Shown here piece by piece: positions 33,617 through 41,619 of a stretch of 64,000 nt of DNA. This DNA comes from G965247265 sp965247265. GTDB taxonomy: Bacteria; Pseudomonadota; Gammaproteobacteria; UBA4575. The translations under genes and the position numbers were made by a program. The notes beneath the pieces are model-generated. The model was not told the DNA's origin. It ran no database searches and saw nothing but the letters and a program-made list of their open reading frames with translations. The DNA lies in contig OZ252002.1 in NCBI GenBank assembly GCA_965247265.1, positions 496,001-560,000 of the forward strand, in the 5' to 3' direction. The first letter of the stretch is position 1. Each line of letters starts with the position of its first letter.

Positions 33617-34807
33617 ATGAACTCGCTACCATTTTCAAATATTAATCACGATACACCTCGATTAATGTTAGCTCCCTTTGCAGCGCATGATGAATTTTCA
33701 AAAGGCCGCCAATATCCCGAGGATTCAGTATCGAATCGTGGAGAATTTCAGCGAGATCGTGAACGAATAATACATTGCGCTGCATTTCGCAGACTAGAGT
33801 ATAAAACACAAGTTTTTGTCAATCATGAAGGTGATTTATTTCGTACTCGGCTCACTCACTCCATCGAAGTCGCACAGATTGCACGTGCAATCGCGCGCGA
33901 ACTGGATCTTAATGAGGATCTTTGTGAATCAATAGCACTTGCACATGACCTCGGCCATACACCGTTTGGTCATGCTGGACAAGACGCTTTAAATGAATGT
34001 ATGCGTGATAACGGCAGCTTTGAGCACAATTTTCAATCATTGCGAATTGTAGATAAACTTGAACTCAAGTATGCCTCATTCTCTGGTCTTAATTTAACCT
34101 ATGAAACTCGTGAAGGGATCCTCAAACACTGTTCGCGTAAAAATGCTGAAAGACTAGGTTTATTAGGCGAACGCTTTTTACTACGAACACAACCAGGACT
34201 GGAGGCACAACTTACAAATATCGCTGATGAAATTGCATATAATAATCACGATGTGGATGATGGATTACGTGCAGGATTAATAAATGTAGAACAATTATGT
34301 GAATTAGAGTTATTCAATGTTCATTTTACAGCCTCAAATAATAAGTATCCAAAAACAACTGAGCGTAGAAAAATTTATGAAACCATACGTAGTATAATAA
34401 ATGGTTTAATTACTGATTTAATAAATACAAGTAAAAATAATTTTATAGAAAATCGGCCTGCAACTATTGATGATATACGTGCATTAAATAAACCGTTGAT
34501 AACTTTTAGTGAGGAAATGAATTTAAACAATCAAAAATTAAAATCGTTTTTGCATAAAAATTTGTATCGGCATTACCGCGTGCATAGAATGAGTCAAAAG
34601 GCTAGAAAAATTATTTTTGATTTGTATAATGCATTTTACAGTGATATTCAACTTATGCCTGATGAATATCGTGAATCTGCAAATAATTCAAAAATGCAAA
34701 AAGGTAAGAGCGGACATGCGCGTGTAGTTTCAGATTATATAGCAGGCATGACAGATCGATATGCTATTGCGGAACATGAGCGAATTTTCAATGCAAGAAT
34801 CATCTAA
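33617..34807 (+). CDS. dgt: deoxyguanosine triphosphohydrolase-like protein
   Basis: 396 aa HD-domain dNTPase. The metal-binding His and Asp residues are visible in RLTHSIEVAQIAR and ALAHDLGHTPFGHAGQ. The N-terminal YPEDSVSNRGEFQRDRERIIHCAAFRRL is the family signature of the shorter dNTPases. It hydrolyses dNTPs to nucleosides and triphosphate; substrate preference not readable. Lies between aroB and the damX-like gene and overlaps the latter. Confidence 0.92.
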   Translation: MNSLPFSNINHDTPRLMLAPFAAHDEFSKGRQYPEDSVSNRGEFQRDRERIIHCAAFRRLEYKTQVFVNHEGDLFRTRLTHSIEVAQIARAIARELDLNEDLCESIALAHDLGHTPFGHAGQDALNECMRDNGSFEHNFQSLRIVDKLELKYASFSGLNLTYETREGILKHCSRKNAERLGLLGERFLLRTQPGLEAQLTNIADEIAYNNHDVDDGLRAGLINVEQLCELELFNVHFTASNNKYPKTTERRKIYETIRSIINGLITDLINTSKNNFIENRPATIDDIRALNKPLITFSEEMNLNNQKLKSFLHKNLYRHYRVHRMSQKARKIIFDLYNAFYSDIQLMPDEYRESANNSKMQKGKSGHARVVSDYIAGMTDRYAIAEHERIFNARII

Positions 34808-36320
34808 AGAAAGTTACAACCCGGATGTAATTCGAAACCTAGACACTGATTTCATTTCAGTTGAATGCTTAGAAAAGCTGGGGCTAAATGAAAATCCATT
34901 TATTGATCATGCAAAAGAACCCTTTCTTTTTATAGATCAACAAATAGAAATGTCAATAAATGTGCTTGTTGACTACTTGCAAAACCAAAAGTCTACTTTA
35001 GTTTTACTTGGAGAGATTGGCGTTGGTAAAACTACTTATTTACGTATACTTCTCAGGAAAGGTTTTCAGCATTTTAACTTTTGCACTTTACGCGCAAAGG
35101 CTGGTATCTCTTTCGATGAAATAGAAAATAAAATTAAAGAGCGATGGCAAATACCTAAACATGACTCTAATGAAGAACTTAATATTGAAGAGTATATTAA
35201 AGAGTACATTGAATCTGGCAAAAATCCTGTGCTTGTTATAGATGATGCACATCGATTGGAAAACCATGTGCTCGATGACTTATTACAACTTAAGCACCGT
35301 GTTGGTTTGCAGTCTTCTCAAGCTCTAGGGCTAGTTCTTGCATCTGAACCAAAAATTCGACCTCAGCTTACAGAACTTGAACAAACCAATCCCGCTGCCA
35401 CACAAATTTATCAATCTAACGTACGCATTTATGATGCGGACCAATGCAAAAGATATATAAATTTTCGTTTACAAAAAGCTGGGGTAAGTAATCTAGATTT
35501 ATTTGATTTAGAGCAAATTGATGAGATTCTTGCAAAATCGAGTGGCCTACCTAGAAAGATAAATAAGCTTGCTCGTGAAGCGCTTACAAAGCAATGTCAA
35601 AACTTATCAAGGCTCTCAAGTCCTAAATATTCTGCTAATTCATCATCGGATTTGCGATTAGGAATTATTTTAGCAGGATTAGTTGTCGCTGCAGTTGTAA
35701 TCATCGCTTTCTTAAACAAACCAGATGAGACCATTGAAATTAATTTAGACACCCCAACTCTAGAAAAAGATATTATTGAAAAAGATGCAACTATGGATCA
35801 ATTTGAAAATTCTGAGGTGATTATCGAAACACCTGTTACTAATGAAAAACCAGAAAACGAGATTCAAAACCCATACGTAGCTCCACTAGTGCTTGGCCCA
35901 CTACAACTTGAAGACGAAAGCAAAACCAATGAAGAACAAACAGTGCAACCAACTGGCAAAGCACAAGAAAAGCCTGCTGACGAAGTTCAAGTAACTCCTG
36001 CAAATGAAAATATAATTGAGAGCAAAACTCCTTTAGATTCAAAGCGGCTACTTCAACAAAGCCCAGATGCCTTCACAATTCAAGTGGTTGCATCTGCCAA
36101 CAAAGAAAATTTATTTGCCTTTGCAGATAAAAATCTGGCTAATAAACAAACAGCCTTCTATGAAAAATCAGTAAACGATAAAATATGGTATGCCTTAGTG
36201 TATGGAGTATTTTCTACACGCGAAAATGCCTTAGCAGAAATTAAGACATTGCCCTCAAATGTTCAGAAAAATCAGCCCTATCCATTGCAAATTAGAAGTA
36301 TCCAACAAGTACTTCGCTAA
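34761..36320 (+). CDS. DamX-like protein: AAA ATPase with C-terminal SPOR domain
   Basis: 519 aa. An ExeA-type AAA ATPase (Walker A GEIGVGKTT near residue 90, Walker B LVIDDAHR near 160) is followed by a membrane helix (about 302-320) and a long acidic low-complexity linker. A SPOR domain (about 440-519) ends it; SPOR domains bind denuded septal glycan. DamX in aroB-linked clusters has this architecture and localises at the divisome. Several starts are possible (34761, 34776, 34791), all overlapping dgt. Family likely; the name damX is not certain. Confidence 0.85.
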   Translation: MLLRNMSEFSMQESSKESYNPDVIRNLDTDFISVECLEKLGLNENPFIDHAKEPFLFIDQQIEMSINVLVDYLQNQKSTLVLLGEIGVGKTTYLRILLRKGFQHFNFCTLRAKAGISFDEIENKIKERWQIPKHDSNEELNIEEYIKEYIESGKNPVLVIDDAHRLENHVLDDLLQLKHRVGLQSSQALGLVLASEPKIRPQLTELEQTNPAATQIYQSNVRIYDADQCKRYINFRLQKAGVSNLDLFDLEQIDEILAKSSGLPRKINKLAREALTKQCQNLSRLSSPKYSANSSSDLRLGIILAGLVVAAVVIIAFLNKPDETIEINLDTPTLEKDIIEKDATMDQFENSEVIIETPVTNEKPENEIQNPYVAPLVLGPLQLEDESKTNEEQTVQPTGKAQEKPADEVQVTPANENIIESKTPLDSKRLLQQSPDAFTIQVVASANKENLFAFADKNLANKQTAFYEKSVNDKIWYALVYGVFSTRENALAEIKTLPSNVQKNQPYPLQIRSIQQVLR

Positions 36321-36325
36321 TAAAC

Positions 36326-36347
36326 GTCAGTTAATTTCTTAGCTGAC
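36326..36347 (+). terminator. hairpin after the damX-like gene (weak terminator)
   Basis: A 9-bp stem (36326-36334 with 36339-36347, one G-U wobble, loop of four) lies 6 bp past the stop. No U-tract follows, so it may be a 3'-end protector or a weak terminator. Confidence 0.35.
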
Positions 36348-36467
36348 CACACCACCTATTCCCTATCAATATTGAATGCATGAATATCGAGCTCTATACT
36401 GGTTTTTAGTGCTGGGTTAATAAACCTCATAATTCATGTTTTTTTAATTGATAATATTTAAATCAAG

Positions 36468-38177
36468 TTGGCTGGTCGCATTCCACAATCATTCATAGAT
36501 GAAATTATAACTCGGGCAGATATTGTCGAGATAATTGATGGCTTTGTTTCTCTTAAAAAAAAGGGTAAAGAGTATATGGCTTGTTGCCCATTTCACGATG
36601 AAAAAACAGCATCATTTACAGTAAGCCCTGAAAAACAGTTTTATCATTGTTTTGGTTGTGGAGCGCATGGCACAGCACTTGGATTCTTAATGGAATATGA
36701 ACATTTGGATTTTGTTGAGGCAGTTGAAGCATTAGCGCAACAACTAGGTCTTGACGTCCCGCGTGACCAATCTTCTGGCATCAAAGATAACGTTCAAGAT
36801 CTATATGATCTTCTTGATAAAGCAAGTGCGTATTACAAAAGCATGTTACGTGAAAATCAAAACGCAATTGACTATTTAAAATCTCGTGATGTGAGCGGTG
36901 AAATTGCTGCACAATTTGATCTTGGATACGCGCCAGATGGTTTTAATAATCTGCAAAATCAATTCAAATATGATGCCACTGAAGATGAGCTAATAAAAAT
37001 TGGACTGATGAAACAAAATGAAAATGGGAAAAAATATGATCGATTCAGGAATAGAATTACATTTCCTATCAAAGATCGACGTGGGCGCATAATTGGATTT
37101 GGCGGAAGAGTGCTCGGTGATGACCTGCCAAAATATTTGAATACGCCTGAAACACCCGTTTTTCATAAAAGTGAAACGCTTTATGGTTTATATGAAGCAC
37201 GAAAGACTAAAGAGGCTGCGCAATCAATAATAGTTGTGGAAGGTTATATGGATGTTGTGGCACTTGCTCAGCATCAAATTTATAACGTAGCTGCAACACT
37301 AGGAACCGCAACAACAACTCAGCACATACAACAATTATTTCGTTATACACAAGAGGTAATATTTTGCTTTGATGGAGATCGCGCTGGCCGTGATGCGGCC
37401 TGGCGAGCCGCTCAACAAACCATCCCTCTATTTAAAGATGGTTTAGAAGCTAAATTCCTTTTTCTACCCCAAGGCGAAGATCCCGATAGTTTGATACGGC
37501 AGCGAGGTAAAATAATATTTCAACAATACATCGAAGATAGCCAATCTTTATCAACATTTATCTTTGAAAAACTGGGTGAAAATATTGATATCAGAACACC
37601 TGCTGGCAAAGCAAAACTCGCCCAACAAGCTAAACAATTACTCGAAAAATTTCCTAGTGGTGTCTATAAAAAACTGATGTTTGACGAATTAGCAAAAATT
37701 GTTGGGACACCCATTTATTATAATGTTGCAAACACAAAAAATAGCAAACCTAAAACAAACAAACCCTTAACTAATAAAGCTACGCCCGTACGATTAGCAA
37801 TTGCAGCCCTACTTCACAACCCAGCTCTAGCAATAAATATTAACTCTGTTGAAGATTTAAAACATTGTGAAATGCCTGGCATAAACCTGCTAACAGAAAT
37901 CATCACTATCTGGAAAAATGAGCCAGGTCTTAGCCTTGCAGCCTTAACCGAGCGTTTTCGAGGAGAGCCTGAAGAATTACAGATTAATAAGTTGCTGACC
38001 TGGAATACGCCCGAACTAGATAACTCAAATCAAGCGTTTGAGGACGCCATGAGCTGGATAAATCGCAAGGCCAATTCTGCTCGGATTCAAGAACTTATTG
38101 ATAAAGAGAACACAAGCGGGCTAAGCAAAGATGAAAAGCAAGAATTTAGGAACTTATTGCAACAGAAAGCATCCTAA
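36468..38177 (+). CDS. dnaG: DNA primase
   Basis: 569 aa, initiates lagging-strand synthesis. The start is TTG at 36468, which gives the family N-terminus Ala-Gly-Arg-Ile-Pro-Gln. The CHC2 zinc finger is complete (Cys40, His43, Cys61, Cys64). The TOPRIM catalytic residues are in VVEGYMDVVAL and FCFDGDRAGRDA. The C-terminal helicase-interacting domain is present. In most gammaproteobacteria it lies between rpsU-yqeY and rpoD; here only rpoD follows. Confidence 0.96.
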   Translation: MAGRIPQSFIDEIITRADIVEIIDGFVSLKKKGKEYMACCPFHDEKTASFTVSPEKQFYHCFGCGAHGTALGFLMEYEHLDFVEAVEALAQQLGLDVPRDQSSGIKDNVQDLYDLLDKASAYYKSMLRENQNAIDYLKSRDVSGEIAAQFDLGYAPDGFNNLQNQFKYDATEDELIKIGLMKQNENGKKYDRFRNRITFPIKDRRGRIIGFGGRVLGDDLPKYLNTPETPVFHKSETLYGLYEARKTKEAAQSIIVVEGYMDVVALAQHQIYNVAATLGTATTTQHIQQLFRYTQEVIFCFDGDRAGRDAAWRAAQQTIPLFKDGLEAKFLFLPQGEDPDSLIRQRGKIIFQQYIEDSQSLSTFIFEKLGENIDIRTPAGKAKLAQQAKQLLEKFPSGVYKKLMFDELAKIVGTPIYYNVANTKNSKPKTNKPLTNKATPVRLAIAALLHNPALAININSVEDLKHCEMPGINLLTEIITIWKNEPGLSLAALTERFRGEPEELQINKLLTWNTPELDNSNQAFEDAMSWINRKANSARIQELIDKENTSGLSKDEKQEFRNLLQQKAS

Positions 38178-38201
38178 ATCGCTATCTCCATCAGTATTTT
38201 C

Positions 38202-38210
38202 TGATATACT
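38202..38210 (+). promoter_or_regulatory. extended -10 promoter element upstream of rpoD
   Basis: TGATATACT matches an extended -10 (TG-N-TATACT), 45 bp before the rpoD start. No good -35 is present, as is usual for extended -10 promoters. It would give rpoD its own promoter separate from dnaG. Confidence 0.5.
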
Positions 38211-38255
38211 CGCGCGTTTTCGCAAAACATCCCCCAGCACTCGAGGTTGGTATTA

Positions 38256-40103
38256 ATGGACGAAAATCAACAATCCAGCATTAAACAACTTATCGCCAAA
38301 GGTAAGGAACAAGGGTTTCTTACGTATGCAGAGGTAAATGACCATTTACCAAGCGGTATTGTCGACCCCGAACAAATTGAAGACATTGTCAGCATGATAA
38401 ATGACATGGGGATTAAAGTTCATGAACAGGCGCCAGATGCCGATAGTTTAATACTTGCCGATAATACTGCAACTGATGACGATGCAGCTGAAGAAGCTGC
38501 CGCTGCACTGGCAACAGTGGATAGTGAGTTTGGACGCACTACAGATCCGGTTCGCATGTATATGCGTGAGATGGGAATTGTTAACTTATTAACACGTGAA
38601 GGCGAAATTAAAATTGCCAAGCGTATTGAAGACGGTTTACGTCAAGTTTTATTCGCTATTGGACACTACCCCGCAACGATTGAAAAATTATTGTTCTTCT
38701 ACTCAAAGGTTGAGTTAGAAGAATTGCGTTTAACAGATTTAATTTCAGGATTCGTGGATCCGAATGAAGATATGGATTCAATTCCTCCTCCAGCTACTCA
38801 AATAAATCAAGAAAGTAAGAATGAAAATGATACTGACTTGAAAAACTTAGAAAATTCGGATACTGATGATGAAGATGAAGAAGAAATTGATACAGGTCCA
38901 GATCCAGAAGAAGCACGAGCATATTTTAAAGGTTTAGAAAAGTTTTTTAAAAAGCTTTCCAGTACAACAGTAAGTAGCAATGAAAAGAAACTAATCAAAG
39001 CACGCGAGGATGTGGCTGAAGAATTCACCATGATCAAACTTATGCCTAAAGTCACAGATACATTAACGGCTGATGTTCACGTGATGATGAATCGAATTCG
39101 CACTCACGAACGACATATCATGCAAATCAGTGTCCATGATGCCAAAATGCCTCGTGCAAAATTTATTGAATCCTTTACAGGAAGCGAAACGGATATTGAT
39201 TGGTCTTCTTCACATGCAAAATCTCGAGCTAAATATTCAAAGGCAGTATCAGATTTAAGTGAAAAGATCATAAAGGAACAAGATAAGCTTGCATTAATTG
39301 AAAAAGAAACAGACCTTACAATTGCTGAGATTAAAGATATCAATCGCCGTATGTCTATTGGTGAAGCAAAAGCTCGGCGCGCAAAGAAGGAAATGGTCGA
39401 AGCAAATCTACGCCTGGTAATTTCTATTGCAAAAAAATACACCAATCGAGGGCTGCAATTTTTAGACCTTATTCAGGAAGGCAATATTGGATTAATGAAA
39501 GCGGTAGACAAGTTTGAATATCGCCGTGGTTATAAATTCTCTACCTACGCGACATGGTGGATTCGACAAGCCATTACACGATCTATTGCGGATCAGGCAC
39601 GCACAATCCGTATTCCGGTACATATGATTGAAACGATTAATAAACTTAATCGGATTTCTAGACAAATGTTACAGGAAATGGGACGTGAACCCACCCCAGA
39701 AGAATTATCAGAGCGTATGGAAATGCCTGAAGACAAAGTACGAAAAGTACTTAAAATTGCTAAAGAACCCATCTCGATGGAAACGCCAATTGGTGATGAT
39801 GAAGACACTCACCTCGGTGATTTTATTGAAGACGTGATTATTGAATCGCCGGATGATTCTGCAGCATTTGAAGGTTTAGGAGAAGCAACACGCGAGATTC
39901 TGGCCTCATTAACACCTCGTGAAGCCAAGGTATTACGTATGCGCTTTGGCATTGATATGAATACTGACCATACTTTAGAAGAGGTTGGTAAGCAATTTGA
40001 TGTAACGCGTGAGCGTATTCGACAAATAGAAGCCAAGGCATTACGAAAACTTCGTCACCCGAGCCGCTCGGAACAACTACGCAGTTTCCTTGAAATAGAA
40101 TAA
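38256..40103 (+). CDS. rpoD: RNA polymerase primary sigma factor RpoD (sigma-70)
   Basis: 615 aa from the ATG at 38256, chosen because GAGG precedes it by 9 nt and Met-Asp-Glu-Asn fits; a TTG at 38247 would add three residues. Region 1.1, an acidic non-conserved insert rich in Asp/Glu (about 185-225), region 2 (FLDLIQEGNIGLMKAVDKFEYRRG, STYATWWIRQAITR) and region 4.2 (VTRERIRQIEAKALRKLRHP) are all intact. Housekeeping sigma factor. Confidence 0.97.
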   Translation: MDENQQSSIKQLIAKGKEQGFLTYAEVNDHLPSGIVDPEQIEDIVSMINDMGIKVHEQAPDADSLILADNTATDDDAAEEAAAALATVDSEFGRTTDPVRMYMREMGIVNLLTREGEIKIAKRIEDGLRQVLFAIGHYPATIEKLLFFYSKVELEELRLTDLISGFVDPNEDMDSIPPPATQINQESKNENDTDLKNLENSDTDDEDEEEIDTGPDPEEARAYFKGLEKFFKKLSSTTVSSNEKKLIKAREDVAEEFTMIKLMPKVTDTLTADVHVMMNRIRTHERHIMQISVHDAKMPRAKFIESFTGSETDIDWSSSHAKSRAKYSKAVSDLSEKIIKEQDKLALIEKETDLTIAEIKDINRRMSIGEAKARRAKKEMVEANLRLVISIAKKYTNRGLQFLDLIQEGNIGLMKAVDKFEYRRGYKFSTYATWWIRQAITRSIADQARTIRIPVHMIETINKLNRISRQMLQEMGREPTPEELSERMEMPEDKVRKVLKIAKEPISMETPIGDDEDTHLGDFIEDVIIESPDDSAAFEGLGEATREILASLTPREAKVLRMRFGIDMNTDHTLEEVGKQFDVTRERIRQIEAKALRKLRHPSRSEQLRSFLEIE

Positions 40104-40133
40104 AATTTTTGTTTTCCTACTGCATATCTATTA

Positions 40134-40210
40134 GGGCCTGTAGCTCAGTTGGTTAGAGCAGAGGACTCATAATCCTTTGGTCGCAGGTTCGAGTCCTGCC
40201 GGGCCCACCA
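40134..40210 (+). tRNA. tRNA-Ile2 (anticodon CAT, read as lysidine-modified)
   Basis: 77-nt cloverleaf with encoded CCA. Acceptor stem GGGCCTG pairs with CGGGCCC with a T-G wobble at pair 6-67; D arm TAGCTCAGTTGG, anticodon loop ACTCATAAT, T arm with GGTTCGAGTCC. The acceptor pairs 4-69 and 5-68 are both C-G, which are the TilS determinants for converting the anticodon C to lysidine; elongator tRNA-Met has U-A and A-U there. It is not an initiator (pair 1-72 is a proper G-C). Follows rpoD by 30 bp. Confidence 0.85.
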
Positions 40211-40230
40211 TTTAAATCAAGCATTTAGCT

Positions 40231-40246
40231 GGTATTGACAAGTTAA
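40231..40246 (+). repeat. left terminal inverted repeat of the IS6-like element
   Basis: Reads GGTATTGACAAGTTAA and matches the reverse complement of the right end (GGTACTGACAAGTTAA) at 15 of 16 positions. Confidence 0.85.
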
Positions 40247-40283
40247 CTTTTTACACATCTACGAATTCTAGAAAAAACGTATT

Positions 40284-40982
40284 CTATAACGCCGTTGCAC
40301 ATCTCCAAGACGCAAAGGCGTTCTCCCTAAGTTGATGAAAATGCTTAGCTGATACTAAATGACGACCAAGATTGAAAAGATTATATACCGCTGCATGTGC
40401 ACTTAAAAAACGTTGCGCTTGCTGCATCGATTTAAATCGGCGCATTCCTCGCTCTCGAACTCGCGTCGGTTGATGCGAAAGCTCGGCTCGGTTATTAGCG
40501 TATTGAGAAGTATCGTGAATAGATTCTGGGATGAGTTCTCGATGTGCAACGCCATAGCTTCTTAACTTATCCGTGGCTATTTTTCTGGGTTCACTCCCAT
40601 GGTTTCTTATCAGGCGCTTAAAAAAACGCTTGGCTGCAGCGCCATCTCTGCGTGATTGCAGAAACACATCAACTACTTCGCCATCCTGATTCACCGCGCG
40701 CCATAAATAATGTTGCTTACCATGAACTTTGACGAATACTTCATCTATGTAAAATGTATCACCGTAGCCCTGGTGCTTTCGCTTCAATCGCCTGGCGTAT
40801 TGAGGACCAAACTTATTACACCACATACGAATGGACTCATAACTGACTTCAATCCCGCGTTCAGCTAATAGATCTTCGATGTCCCGATGACTGACGTTGA
40901 AGCGATAGTAGAGCCAGACGGCATATTGAATAATTTCAGATGGAAATCGGTGACGTTTATACAAGCTTTTTGATTTATTCAT
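40284..40982 (-). CDS. IS6-family DDE transposase
   Basis: 232 aa, usual length. The N-terminal helix-turn-helix segment (VSHRDIEDLLAERGIEVSYE) is followed by the catalytic triad Asp80 (FYIDEVF), Asp138 (ATDKLRSYG) and Glu167 with Arg174 (NNRAELSHQPTR), all spaced as in IS6/IS26. Complete, so the element is potentially active. Confidence 0.95.
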   Translation of the reverse strand: MNKSKSLYKRHRFPSEIIQYAVWLYYRFNVSHRDIEDLLAERGIEVSYESIRMWCNKFGPQYARRLKRKHQGYGDTFYIDEVFVKVHGKQHYLWRAVNQDGEVVDVFLQSRRDGAAAKRFFKRLIRNHGSEPRKIATDKLRSYGVAHRELIPESIHDTSQYANNRAELSHQPTRVRERGMRRFKSMQQAQRFLSAHAAVYNLFNLGRHLVSAKHFHQLRENAFASWRCATAL

Positions 40983-41006
40983 CCAGTAATTGTCGCCCAG
41001 ATGCGT

Positions 41007-41022
41007 TTAACTTGTCAGTACC
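41007..41022 (-). repeat. right terminal inverted repeat of the IS6-like element
   Basis: Read on the minus strand it is GGTACTGACAAGTTAA, 15 of 16 identical to the left end. The TGA stop of the truncated neighbouring reading frame falls inside it. Confidence 0.85.
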
Positions 41023-41365
41023 GACCTGTTGACTCAATCAAAACGTCAATTTTTTCTGATTCACAAATTGCATCTGAATTTTGTGTATATGCATATAGTC
41101 CTTTTGAAATTGCATCATCTAATTCTATAGCGCTGTCAATTTCAATTGCGTCAGAAATCCCTGCTAATTTGTAAACATTTAATGCATTGGAAGGAGTTCT
41201 ATTAGCGATTGCTGAAACTTTCAAGCCTGGCACATAGTTCACGATCTGATTAACAATGCCTTTTGCCATGAAACCTGCACCAATCAAGCCTACACGAATT
41301 GGATTATTTTCCAGCTCTCGTTTATTAAGTGCATTATCAATGATAATCACTATATGTTCTCCCAA
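41015..41365 (-). pseudogene. truncated NAD(P)-dependent homoserine-dehydrogenase-like gene (5' part only)
   Basis: 116 residues covering only the N-terminal Rossmann fold: IRVGLIGAGFMAKGI (Gly-rich nucleotide loop) and the following VSAIANRTP strand. The reading breaks off in Val-Leu-Ile-Glu-Ser-Thr-Gly, where the family continues for several hundred residues, often with a SAF-type domain. The stop codon lies inside the IS right end. The missing part is not found elsewhere in the window, so it was probably deleted with the IS insertion. Confidence 0.82.
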
Positions 41366-41558
41366 CTTATATAGTTCATTCTAATTCTGTGGATTTATGG
41401 TGTGGATTTCACGTCAGTCATTATACCTTAACCAGTTGGTGGTTTCTCAGTTTTGGATCACAAAATGGATTTATACTACGAATTTTAGAAATTTATTTAT
41501 GCACTATAGTACTAATTAAATCCAGCATATTTAATATTGGTATTTGAGAGTTTTAATA

Positions 41559-41594
41559 CATTGTTTAAGATAAAAAGGTTTATCTTAAACAATG
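41559..41594. repeat. perfect 16-bp inverted repeat with four-base loop
   Basis: The arms 41559-41574 and 41579-41594 are exact reverse complements, AT-rich, with AAGG between them. It lies 25 bp downstream of the mgtE stop in the 254-bp gap between mgtE and the truncated dehydrogenase. Neither side has a run of U, so it is not a classic intrinsic terminator, though it could be a 3'-end stem for mgtE. Confidence 0.8.
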
Positions 41595-41619
41595 TCGAAT
41601 ACGGATACTAAACGATCGG

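Larger units (their letters stand above)
40231..41022 (-). mobile_element. IS6-family-like insertion sequence
   Basis: About 792 bp bounded by imperfect terminal inverted repeats (15 of 16 identical) and encoding one DDE transposase. The flanking 8 bases (atttagct on the left, gacctgtt on the right) do not match, so no target duplication is seen. IS6 elements move by cointegrates and often leave adjacent deletions. The right end cuts an open dehydrogenase gene, and the left end lies 20 bp after a tRNA. Confidence 0.88.

Noticed and set aside
41366..41619. A gene in the gap between mgtE and the truncated dehydrogenase
   Set aside because: No frame with a start, ribosome site and protein-like composition was found; only the palindrome stands out.
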